Positions 1 to 6,301 of a DNA stretch of 15,581 bases are shown here, in pieces. Source of the stretch: Anaerolineaceae bacterium (GTDB lineage Bacteria; Chloroflexota; Anaerolineae; JAAYZQ01); the NCBI GenBank assembly GCA_012514775.1, contig JAAYZQ010000326.1, forward strand, positions 1 through 15,581. Reading direction: 5' to 3'. The notes beneath the pieces were generated by a model that did not search any database, was not told where the DNA came from, and saw only the letters and a program-made list of their open reading frames with translations. The position numbers and the translations under genes were made by a program. How positions within the stretch are numbered: position 1 is the stretch's first letter; each line of letters opens with the position of its first letter.

Positions 1-614
1 AGATACGGATTCGACGTTGTCAACGAACAGGGGATGCGCATTGAATCCCTCGTAGTTCATGAGGGTCTCGACCGTAAACACCACGTCAGCAGACGTGAAG
101 GGCTCACCGTCATCCCACGCGACTCCCTCCCGGAGGGGGATCTCCAGGCGAGTGAAGTCTTCGTTGTACTCCGGATCGCCATCGGCGAGCCCGTTGATGA
201 TCTTGCCGGTAGCGAAATCAACCGACCACAGCGGCTCGTTTGCCAGGTTCTGCATACCGCGATCTTGCCACTTCAGCCGACCCAGTTGTTAAAGTTGCCG
301 GGAGTCCCTACACGTCCCGTGAGCATATCTGCGACCAGTGTCTCGCTCCGGGGCAGTACGCCGAGCACGTCGGGAGCAATTTCTTTGACGACGGGCTCAG
401 GGGTGGCGGTCACAACGACCTGCACCTCTTCCATGACGATTTTGGTGACTTCGACAGCTGCCCCCTCGACCACCTGCGTCTCGACGACGACGCGGGTGAC
501 CTCAACAGGCACCTCTTTCTCGATCACCTGGGGTGCCGGCGTTGGGCCACAGGCAGCCAGTACCATGCTGACAACGATCAACAGGCTTACGGCCAAAAGG
601 GTTGATCTACGCAT
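1..614 (-). pseudogene. Family-5 ABC solute-binding lipoprotein (SBP_bac_5), N-terminal part, frameshifted and cut by window edge
   Basis: Extracytoplasmic binding lipoprotein of the peptide/nickel/oligosaccharide ABC class (family PF00496). The ATG at 614 has a strong Shine-Dalgarno (AAGGAGG, 623-629). Residues 1-21 form a lipoprotein signal and the lipobox LAAC places the lipidated Cys at residue 22. A Val/Glu/Thr-rich stalk typical of Chloroflexota binding proteins follows. The first frame stops at 273-275, after NNWVG. In the shifted frame the family sequence resumes at 279 (RLKWQDRGMQNL, then WDDGEPFTSADVVFTVETL) and stays open to base 1. The junction reads sensibly as NNWV-RLKWQ if one base is missing near 277-282. 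It is therefore a recent frameshift or a sequencing/assembly error; programmed frameshifting is unlikely because there is no slippery heptamer. The C-terminal three quarters lie outside the window. The LacI regulator just upstream and the shared operator suggest a sugar or oligosaccharide ligand rather than peptide (inference). Confidence 0.8.
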
Positions 615-817
615 CTCGCTTTCCTCCTTGAATAATTGGAAATGGTCTGGTACGCTGTTTGCCGGAGGGGCAGGGCCCCCCTTACGCTCGTGCAGGCCCC
701 CCTTTTTGGCAGTCGGATGCAGGGCTGGTGCTATGTCTTGCCGTCCAGGTGAAGGGCCTGTACTGTTATTCCATCGCACCTTTCAGGCTCCGCACCACCT
801 CCTTTCGGTTCTAAGAA

Positions 818-839
818 CGTTGCCGGCAACGATACCGGC
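818..839. promoter_or_regulatory. Candidate LacI-family operator in the binding-protein leader
   Basis: CGTTGCCGGCAACG (818-831) is a perfect 14-bp palindrome with a central CpG, the usual LacI-family operator geometry. A second CCGG core follows exactly 12 bp on (823 and 835). Positions 820-838 match 1990-2008, in the LacI gene's own promoter region, at 16 of 19 bases (TTGCCGGyAACrrTACCGG). The shared element links the regulator to this transporter gene. It is also an inverted repeat CCGGCA-N4-TACCGG, so the exact operator centre is uncertain. Confidence 0.6.
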
Positions 840-845
840 CCGGGC

Positions 846-875
846 AAAAAAGGAGCCTGACCGCCTCAGAACTCC
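846..875 (-). terminator. Intrinsic terminator of the LacI-family gene
   Basis: Read on the minus strand, GGAG-TT-CTGA-(GGCGG loop)-TCAG-G-CTCC forms an eight-base-pair stem with a small internal bulge, followed directly by six T (851-846). It starts about 63 bases after the LacI stop codon, which suggests that the regulator is monocistronic and that the binding-protein gene downstream needs its own promoter. Confidence 0.6.
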
Positions 876-937
876 ACTTCCAGGTACGCGACCTGTATCG
901 CCAATGGCTGACGTCCCTTCGGCCTGTCGCCCATCGG

Positions 938-1963
938 TCAAGCGCTGGCCTCTACAGCCCGGCAAGAATCTCGGATGACAAGCTCCGTGGGCATGGTGTA
1001 CAGGAAACCGTCGAGATGCTGGCCCTGGACCAGGTCGATGACCATCTCGACGGCCACGGTGCCCATCTTGTCCACAAATTGATCAATGGTGGTCAAGGGC
1101 GGATTGCTATGGGCAGCCTCGGGAATGTTGTCAAAGCCAACGACAGACAGATCTTTGGGGATGCGCAGGCCCATCTCGCGGGCCGCTGCCATCGCCCCGA
1201 AGGCCGACTGATCGTTGGCGGCAAGGATGGCCGTCGGCCGCTCGTCAAGGTGGAGTAGCTGGCAAGCACATTCGTGGCTGGTCTCTGGAGTAAAGTCGCC
1301 GACGACGATGAGGTCCGGGTCCTGTGCGAGTCCTGCCCTGGCCAGGGCGTCCTGGTAGCCCTCGAACCGCTGCTGGGCACTCTGTAGATCGGGACGGCCG
1401 CCGATGAAGCCGATGCGCCGGTGTCCCAGCTCTATCAAATACTCCATGGCCGTCACAACGCCGGCATGGTTGGTCGCAATGACCGCCGGACAATCGGGGC
1501 TCTGGTTGTTGGGATCTACGGCCACAACGGGAGCGGCGGTGGAAAAGCTGGTGGCGGCCGGCGTAACCATGATGATGGCATCGGTGATGCTGCCGTTGAG
1601 CAGTGCGACAAAGTGCCGCTCTCGATCCGCTGCCGACTGTTTCTTGATGCTGCCGCTGGTATAGATCAGCAGATCGTAGTCGCGCTCCATGATCTCGCGG
1701 TTCACGCCCTTCATGACCTGGATGGTGAACGAGTCTTCGACGTCGGGCACGATGAGGCCGATGACGTTGGTGCGGCGGCTGCGCATGCTCCTGGCTGCCA
1801 GGCTGGAGGTGTAGCCCAGCTCGCGGATGACGCTCTGGACCTTCTCGTACGTGTCGGAGGCGACGTCGTCCTTGTCGTTCAGGACGCGAGAAACGGTCGA
1901 GATGGAAACGCCCGCCTGTTCCGCCACGTCACGGATGGTTACTGGAAATCTGCTGCGACTCAT
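938..1963 (-). CDS. LacI-family transcriptional regulator
   Basis: A 341-residue DNA-binding repressor of the LacI/GalR family, which act as dimers or tetramers whose DNA affinity is set by a small sugar ligand. The N-terminal helix-turn-helix runs from about residue 8 to 28 (TIRDVAEQAGVSISTVSRVL) and is followed by the hinge helix (SSLAARSMRSRRTNVIGLIVPD). The rest is a periplasmic-binding-protein-like effector domain with hallmark stretches ELGHRRIGFIGG, AILAANDQSAFGAM and LSVVGFDNIPEA. The ATG at 1963 is chosen because the HTH begins a few residues later and GAGGG lies four bases upstream; the frame is open to 2086 but the extra residues cross the promoter and operators. It is preceded by a consensus promoter with operator-like repeats in the 5' UTR, implying strong autorepression, and a sister operator lies before the downstream binding-protein gene. 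The ligand cannot be read from sequence. Confidence 0.93.
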   Translation of the reverse strand: MSRSRFPVTIRDVAEQAGVSISTVSRVLNDKDDVASDTYEKVQSVIRELGYTSSLAARSMRSRRTNVIGLIVPDVEDSFTIQVMKGVNREIMERDYDLLIYTSGSIKKQSAADRERHFVALLNGSITDAIIMVTPAATSFSTAAPVVAVDPNNQSPDCPAVIATNHAGVVTAMEYLIELGHRRIGFIGGRPDLQSAQQRFEGYQDALARAGLAQDPDLIVVGDFTPETSHECACQLLHLDERPTAILAANDQSAFGAMAAAREMGLRIPKDLSVVGFDNIPEAAHSNPPLTTIDQFVDKMGTVAVEMVIDLVQGQHLDGFLYTMPTELVIRDSCRAVEASA

Positions 1964-1987
1964 AGAGCCCTCGCTGCACGCAAATGC

Positions 1988-2020
1988 GCTTGCCGGTAAC
2001 AGTACCGGTATCATTCCCGG
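1988..2020. promoter_or_regulatory. Tandem CCGG-centred operator array in the LacI gene leader
   Basis: Three CCGG cores start at 1993, 2005 and 2017, exactly 12 bp apart, within related flanks (TTGCCGGTAAC, GTACCGGTAT, TTCCCGGTATC). The first two form a perfect inverted repeat CCGGTA-ACAG-TACCGG (1993-2008). The array begins about 6 bases after the predicted transcription start (near 2026), so a bound regulator would block initiation or early elongation. Positions 1990-2008 match the element at 820-838 at 16 of 19 bases. Confidence 0.6.
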
Positions 2021-2032
2021 TATCCTTTCCAG

Positions 2033-2061
2033 ATTATACCACGAACCGGCCGTGCTGTCAA
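2033..2061 (-). promoter_or_regulatory. Consensus sigma70-type promoter of the LacI-family gene
   Basis: On the minus strand TTGACA (2061-2056), a 17-bp spacer and TATAAT (2038-2033): both hexamers match the bacterial housekeeping consensus exactly. The predicted start is near 2026, giving a 5' UTR of roughly 60 bases that carries the operator array. Confidence 0.8.
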
Positions 2062-2137
2062 GGGGATCATCGAGCATTTTGGCCATCTGATGGACGCCTC
2101 CCGATCAGGGAGATTGCGCTTTTTAGTATTCTTTTAA

Positions 2138-2166
2138 TTGACTACGGGCGTTTGAGACCCTATTAT
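2138..2166 (+). promoter_or_regulatory. Sigma70-type promoter of the oxidoreductase gene
   Basis: TTGACT (2138-2143), a 17-bp spacer and TATTAT (2161-2166); each hexamer matches consensus at five of six positions. The predicted start is near 2173, giving a leader of about 34 bases to the ATG at 2207. It diverges from the LacI promoter with 76 bp between the two -35 boxes and has no CCGG operator element of its own. Confidence 0.75.
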
Positions 2167-2206
2167 GGCTCAATGAGCTCCCACTTCTTTCGTGAAAGGA
2201 ACAAGG

Positions 2207-3676
2207 ATGGGCGAAGCCAGAAGAAGAACCAGAGACGAGGATCATTCCGGCGATGCTGATGTGATCGTCCTGGGAGTTGGAACCTGCGGTGAAGACCTCT
2301 CGCTGCGGCTGTTGGGCGCTGGCCTCGACGTGATCGGGATCGAGGCTGCCCTCGTGGGAGGTGAGTGTCCGTATTGGGCCTGTCTCCCCTCCAAGATGAT
2401 GATTCGGGCGGCCAACGCCCTGCAGGAAGCCCGGCGGGTGGAGGGCATGGCCGGGCACGTCGAGATCACCCCCGATTGGGCACCCGTCGCAGAGCGGGTT
2501 CGAAACGAGGCGACAGGTGGCTGGGATGACTCCATCGCCGTCAAGCGTTTCGAGGACCGCGGCGGCCGGCTCGTGCACGGGCACGGCAAGCTGACCGGCA
2601 CGCGCACGGTGGCCGTCGGCAACAGGAGCTTCAGGGCCAGGAGAGGTATCGTGATCGCCACGGGGTCCAAGCCAGCCATTCCTCCCATCCCGGGCCTTGT
2701 CGACGTGGGCTTCTGGACAACGCACAACGTCATCCAGGCCGAAAGGCTGCCCGAGTCGATGGTTATCATCGGCGGCGGCGTCGCCGGCTGCGAGTTGGGA
2801 CAGGTGCTGGGGCGGTTCGGGGTCAAGGTCACCATTGTGGAGGCAGGCGACCGCCTGCTGCCCGGCGAAGAGCCGGAGGCGTCGGAAGTGATACAGGCTG
2901 CGTTTGCCGACGAGGGCATCGACGTGTACACGAAAGCAGAGGTACAGCGAGTGGGCTCGCGCGACGGGGCGATCTCGGTTGCGCTGCCGGGGGGTGTGAG
3001 CCTGTCCAGTGAGCGGTTGCTTGTCGCCACCGGCCGGAAGGTCGACCTGAGGGGCCTGGGACTGGAATCGGCAGGTCTCGACGGCACGGCGCGGTTCGTC
3101 GCGGTCGACGAAAGAATGCGTGCCGACGATGGGATCTGGGCCATGGGCGACGTTACCGGCAAGGCAATGGCCACTCACGTTGCCTTGCACCAGGCCGCCA
3201 TCGTTGCCGCCGAGCTCCTGGGCGAGGAGCATCCGCCGGCACGGTACGACGCCGTGCCCCGGGTGACGTTCACCGATCCCGAAGTGGGCGCCGTCGGCAT
3301 GACCGCGGCGGACGCCCGGGCCGCGGGCCACGACGTGGTCGTGGCCGTGAAGCAGGTGCCGGCAACCTTCCGGGGCTGGCTTCACGCGTCAGGCGGTGGC
3401 ATCCTCAAACTGGTCGCGGACCGGGGGACCGGCGCCCTGGTCGGCGCCACGGCCGTGGGGCCGCATGGCGCAGAGATGCTGGGGATGCTCACCCTCGCCG
3501 TACACGCCCGCGTTCCGCTGGCAAAGCTTCGCAGCATGATCTATGCCTTTCCTACGTTTTATGGCGGGATCGGCGAGGCGCTGGGGGCCTATGGGCGGGG
3601 GTTGGCAACCGTGCTCGATCCGGGTTACCGGGGGGTTGATGCGTTGGACGAGATAGGGGGAGCCGGCGGAGGGTGA
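2207..3676 (+). CDS. Class-I-like FAD/NAD(P) pyridine nucleotide-disulfide oxidoreductase
   Basis: A 489-residue cytoplasmic flavoprotein of the dihydrolipoamide dehydrogenase/mercuric reductase superfamily. Visible motifs in order: FAD-binding GVGTCG (23-28); redox-active pair GGECPYWACLPSK with Cys54 and Cys59; ATGSKP (151-156); NAD(P)-binding GGGVAGCELG (189-198); second FAD contact AMGDV (312-316); and a C-terminal dimerisation domain. Class-I enzymes normally end in a His-Pro-Thr-x-x-Glu motif whose His-Glu pair is the catalytic base. Here the matching stretch is YAFPTFYGGIGEA (446-458), with Phe448 in place of His. That resembles the quinone- or dye-reducing relatives known from Actinobacteria rather than true lipoamide dehydrogenases, so the substrate is open. 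The ATG at 2207 is preferred over the in-frame GTG at 2192 because AAAGGA (2195-2200) is well spaced from it. No lipoate-complex genes are nearby. Confidence 0.9.
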   Translation: MGEARRRTRDEDHSGDADVIVLGVGTCGEDLSLRLLGAGLDVIGIEAALVGGECPYWACLPSKMMIRAANALQEARRVEGMAGHVEITPDWAPVAERVRNEATGGWDDSIAVKRFEDRGGRLVHGHGKLTGTRTVAVGNRSFRARRGIVIATGSKPAIPPIPGLVDVGFWTTHNVIQAERLPESMVIIGGGVAGCELGQVLGRFGVKVTIVEAGDRLLPGEEPEASEVIQAAFADEGIDVYTKAEVQRVGSRDGAISVALPGGVSLSSERLLVATGRKVDLRGLGLESAGLDGTARFVAVDERMRADDGIWAMGDVTGKAMATHVALHQAAIVAAELLGEEHPPARYDAVPRVTFTDPEVGAVGMTAADARAAGHDVVVAVKQVPATFRGWLHASGGGILKLVADRGTGALVGATAVGPHGAEMLGMLTLAVHARVPLAKLRSMIYAFPTFYGGIGEALGAYGRGLATVLDPGYRGVDALDEIGGAGGG

Positions 3677-3682
3677 TGTGCG

Positions 3683-3982
3683 CTAGTTGTCTTCGGGCGC
3701 TTTGCCCTCGCCTGTTTCGCCTGCCTCCGGCTCGGTTTCGTCCGGCTCATCAAAGGGCCCTGCCAGATCCTCGAGCAGCATTCGGGCGTCGTCGGCGTAG
3801 CGGGCAGGCACCAGGACGTCGACGGCGCCCAGGCCGTCGACGGTGATGCCATAGACGATGCCCACGGCGTCGTACTTGAGCAGGACCGGGATCTCGGCCG
3901 CTTCCAGCTTGCTCTTGTAGATCTGGGCCAGGTGCCAGCCCTGGGCGGTGTGGACGCGAACCAGCTCGTTTTCCTCTTCCAC
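3683..3982 (-). CDS. Small DUF2007-like protein (putative signal-transducing protein)
   Basis: A 99-residue soluble protein. Residues 6-72 match the DUF2007 pattern from memory: LVRVHTAQGWHLAQI, then KLEAAEIPVLLKYDA, a VYGITVDGLGAVDVLVP strand region and a closing helix. The last 25 residues are an acidic, Glu/Pro/Gly-rich tail likely to be disordered. It starts at a GTG (3982) with GGGAGG seven bases upstream; the longer open frame reaching 4267 lies over the DUF350 gene and is not real. It follows the DUF350 gene by 17 bases, so the two are probably co-transcribed. Its stop is six bases from the stop of the convergent oxidoreductase gene. DUF2007 proteins have no settled biochemical role. 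Confidence 0.82.
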   Translation of the reverse strand: MEEENELVRVHTAQGWHLAQIYKSKLEAAEIPVLLKYDAVGIVYGITVDGLGAVDVLVPARYADDARMLLEDLAGPFDEPDETEPEAGETGEGKAPEDN

Positions 3983-3999
3983 GCGGATTCCTCCCTGAA

Positions 4000-4491
4000 T
4001 TAGAACAGGATCGAGGAGATGAGGCCCAGGATCTGGGCCACTGCCTGGCTGACCAGGAGGCTGATGCCCAGGACGACGCCGGCCAGCAGGCCGGCGATGG
4101 CCAGGTTGCCCTTTTGCAGCTCCTCGATCTCGTCGATACCCCGCGTCAGGGCCGCAAAGAGGTAGAGCGCCAGGGTGAGGGTGACGATGGCGAGCACCAG
4201 GCCGACGGCCAACTGGAGGGCTTCGGCCAGCAGCACCCGGAAGAACAGGTCGCCCCCCACGTCCCACGCGGCGGTGTCCACCGACAGAGCGGGGCGCAGG
4301 ACGATGGCGACGGCCACGACGATGCTACCCAGGACCACGCCGATGGCGGGGTTGCCCCGGCGCAGCTCGGCCCACTCGTCCATGCCCCGGGTGAACCATT
4401 GAAAGAGGTAGAAGGCCATGTAGGCGGTGATGGCGCTCAAGAAGACGGCCACCACGAGTTGAACCAGGCTCAGCAGCAGATCCGCGACCAT
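4000..4491 (-). CDS. Tandem-DUF350 (UPF0719) integral membrane protein
   Basis: A 163-residue membrane protein with four predicted helices, built as two copies of the DUF350 unit. The conserved loop appears twice, about 82 residues apart: TRGMDEWAELRRGNPAIG (34-51) and TRGIDEIEELQKGNLAIA (116-133). Each is followed by a hydrophobic Gly/Val/Ala-rich helix and preceded by another. Many DUF350 proteins carry one or two such units; no transport or enzymatic function is established. The ATG at 4491 has GGGGAGG six bases upstream. It is the first gene of a two-gene unit with the DUF2007-like gene and has its own promoter in the 79-base gap after the ligase gene, so the pair need not depend on the upstream operon. 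Confidence 0.86.
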   Translation of the reverse strand: MVADLLLSLVQLVVAVFLSAITAYMAFYLFQWFTRGMDEWAELRRGNPAIGVVLGSIVVAVAIVLRPALSVDTAAWDVGGDLFFRVLLAEALQLAVGLVLAIVTLTLALYLFAALTRGIDEIEELQKGNLAIAGLLAGVVLGISLLVSQAVAQILGLISSILF

Positions 4492-4534
4492 CTCAAACCT
4501 CCCCTTCGCGTCCTTTCGTGCGGTGTGTAGGGGC

Positions 4535-4563
4535 AGTATACCACACATCGCCCGGGAGGGCAA
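4535..4563 (-). promoter_or_regulatory. Promoter of the DUF350/DUF2007 unit
   Basis: Minus strand: TTGCCC (4563-4558), 17-bp spacer, TATACT (4540-4535) preceded by TGG, an extended -10. The hexamers match consensus at four and five of six positions. An interrupted GTGTG/CACAC inverted repeat overlaps the -10 region and may be an operator. Confidence 0.6.
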
Positions 4564-4570
4564 CGGGAGG

Positions 4571-6256
4571 CTAGCCGGCTTTCAGCCGCCCCTTGAACTC
4601 GAACTGCTGCTCGTACAGGCCGCGCAAAGCCTGGATGGTGTCGGCCTCTTCCGCTGTCTTGTCCTCGCGCAGGTGGGCGATGCGCGCAAATCGCAGGGCC
4701 AGCCCCGAGGGATAGAGGCTGCTTTCCTGGATCTCGTTGAACAGCACCTCCACGACCACGTGGGGTCGGACGAATACGACGTTGCCGCGCCGCGCGCGCT
4801 CCAGGTCCAGGAGGCGCTCTGTCATCTCCCGGAACTGGACGTCCGTCAGCCCCTTGAAGGTCTTGCCCACCACCAGGAACTCGCCGCTGGACTTGTCGCG
4901 GGCGGCCAGGTGATAGTTGGACAGCCAGCCGTGGCGGCGGCCGTAGCCCCACTCGGCGGCGACGATGGCCAGGTCCAGGCTGAGGACGTGCTTGAGCTTG
5001 AGCCAGGCCTTGCCGCGCACGCCCGGGTTGTAGCTGCTGCCCAGATCCTTGGCCATGAGGCCCTCGTGCCCCTCCAGGCGGGCAGCCTCGGCAAAGGTCT
5101 GGCCCTCGTCCTCAGAGGTGGGGACGAGGCGCGGCACGAGCGACAGCCCACCGGCGGCCTGCTCCAGGGCCGCCCAGCGCTCCTCGTAGGGCTGGTCGAC
5201 GAGGGGCCGGCCGTCGAGGTAGAGGGCGTCAAAGAGGTGCAGGCGCACCGGGATGCTGGCGACGGTGTCGGCCAGGGAATGCTTGCGCCGGAAGCGGCGC
5301 ATGAGGTGCTGGAAGGGCAGCGGCCTGCCGGCGGCATCCACGGCGATGGCCTCGCCGTCCAGAACTGCCTCGCGGGCCGCCAGGCGCAGCCGGACCTCGT
5401 CGGCCACGTCGGGCAGGCTGCCGGTGACCTCGGCCAGGTTCCGGGAGTAGATGCGCACCTCGTCGCCCTGGCGGTGGATCTGCACGCGGGCGCCGTCCAG
5501 CTTGTACTCCAGGGCCAGGCCGCGGCCATAGCGCGCAAAGGCCTCGTCCAGCGTCTGGGCCGTCTGGGCCAGCATGGGCTTGAGGGGGCGGAAGAGGCGG
5601 ATGGTGGCGCGCTTCAGCCCCTCTTGCCCCTCGCTCAAGGCGACCAGCGCCACCTCGCCGAGGTCGCCCCACAACTGGTTGGCGCGGCGCACCAGCCGGG
5701 TGGGGACGCCGGCCGCCTGGGCGATGCCGTCGAGCATGATGCCCTCGCTCACGCCGTGGCGCATGTCCTGGTAGATGATCTTGGCCAGGACCTTGGCCTC
5801 CAGGGCCGGGGCGCGCCGGAACAGGCCTGCCAGCAGCGCCTCCTTGCGATCCCGCGATCCGCGGCCTCCGGTGGCGGCAATCTCTTCGAAGGTGCGAAAC
5901 ACCTCCGGGATGGTCAAGGGGGGATCCGCGGGTGGCTCCCGGCGGCCTGCCTCCAGCAAGCGCTGGACGTATTGCCCGCCGTCCACGGCGCCCGCCGAGG
6001 CCGCGTCGCGGGCCTCGGGCCCGGCATCGACCATGGCGTCGACGATGCCCGTGAGGGCCTTCCAGCTCACGTTCAGCGTCCGCTCGTCCCACTCGGGAAA
6101 GACGTGGCCGATGGTCAGGCGCACCGCGGGTGGCACCTCTTCGGGCGCCAGCTCTCGCAGGAAGGCTGCCAGCAGCGCCGCCAGCTCGCCCCGCTTGCTC
6201 GTCGCCTCCAACTGCTCGCCCAACTCGGCCAGCCGGGCAAAGGGTGTCGCGGTCAT
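4571..6256 (-). CDS. lig: ATP-dependent DNA ligase (archaeal/eukaryal type I)
   Basis: A 561-residue enzyme that seals nicks in duplex DNA through an adenylated lysine intermediate (EC 6.5.1.1). All nucleotidyltransferase motifs are visible: motif I EYKLDGARVQIHR with the AMP-accepting Lys252; SRN (271-273); motif III LDGE (299-302); motif IIIa LFDALYLDG (341-349); motif IV EGLMAKD (398-404); motif V WLKLK (418-422); and the OB-fold motif RFARIAHLREDK (522-533). Residues 1-230 form the N-terminal DNA-binding domain typical of archaeal Lig proteins, and the total length is normal for that group. It is therefore a full replicative/repair-type ligase, not a LigD or short viral form. The ATG at 6256 has GAGAGGA five bases upstream. 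The gene begins 45 bases after the SorC regulator and has no evident promoter of its own, so it may be read from the sorC promoter. It supplements the NAD-dependent LigA expected in bacteria. Confidence 0.95.
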   Translation of the reverse strand: MTATPFARLAELGEQLEATSKRGELAALLAAFLRELAPEEVPPAVRLTIGHVFPEWDERTLNVSWKALTGIVDAMVDAGPEARDAASAGAVDGGQYVQRLLEAGRREPPADPPLTIPEVFRTFEEIAATGGRGSRDRKEALLAGLFRRAPALEAKVLAKIIYQDMRHGVSEGIMLDGIAQAAGVPTRLVRRANQLWGDLGEVALVALSEGQEGLKRATIRLFRPLKPMLAQTAQTLDEAFARYGRGLALEYKLDGARVQIHRQGDEVRIYSRNLAEVTGSLPDVADEVRLRLAAREAVLDGEAIAVDAAGRPLPFQHLMRRFRRKHSLADTVASIPVRLHLFDALYLDGRPLVDQPYEERWAALEQAAGGLSLVPRLVPTSEDEGQTFAEAARLEGHEGLMAKDLGSSYNPGVRGKAWLKLKHVLSLDLAIVAAEWGYGRRHGWLSNYHLAARDKSSGEFLVVGKTFKGLTDVQFREMTERLLDLERARRGNVVFVRPHVVVEVLFNEIQESSLYPSGLALRFARIAHLREDKTAEEADTIQALRGLYEQQFEFKGRLKAG

Positions 6257-6301
6257 ACTATCCTCTCAGTACCAGGGCCTGCGGGTGGATGCGCGGCATG
6301 C

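Larger units (their letters stand above)
615..937 (-). other. Leader/intergenic region between the LacI gene and the binding-protein gene
   Basis: No convincing gene is present. In minus-strand order it holds a terminator for the upstream regulator (846-875), an operator-like palindrome cluster (818-839), an odd-length palindrome GTTCTAAGAAC (808-818), an orphan Shine-Dalgarno-like AAAGGAGGTG around 799-806, and a G/C-rich imperfect direct repeat (670-683 and 692-704). I could not find a clear -35/-10 pair for the binding-protein gene here, so its promoter may be weak, activator-dependent or read by another sigma factor. Confidence 0.5.

Noticed and set aside
273..290. Programmed ribosomal frameshift in the binding-protein gene
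   Set aside because: No slippery heptamer or downstream pseudoknot is evident, and family members are not known to use one.
615..779. Upstream GTG start for the binding protein at 779
   Set aside because: It would put 55 residues before an obvious lipoprotein signal peptide; the ATG at 614 has an excellent RBS.
34..978. 314-codon plus-strand frame at the left edge
   Set aside because: It spans the antisense of the binding-protein gene, its leader and the LacI 3' end, with a Thr/Ser-rich artefactual composition.
1964..2086. Upstream start for the LacI-family protein at 2086
   Set aside because: The extra 41 codons would cover the consensus promoter and operator array, and LacI proteins begin only a few residues before the HTH.
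2123..3385. 420-codon minus-strand frame opposite the oxidoreductase
   Set aside because: Low-quality composition and no motif; the plus-strand frame is clearly the flavoprotein.
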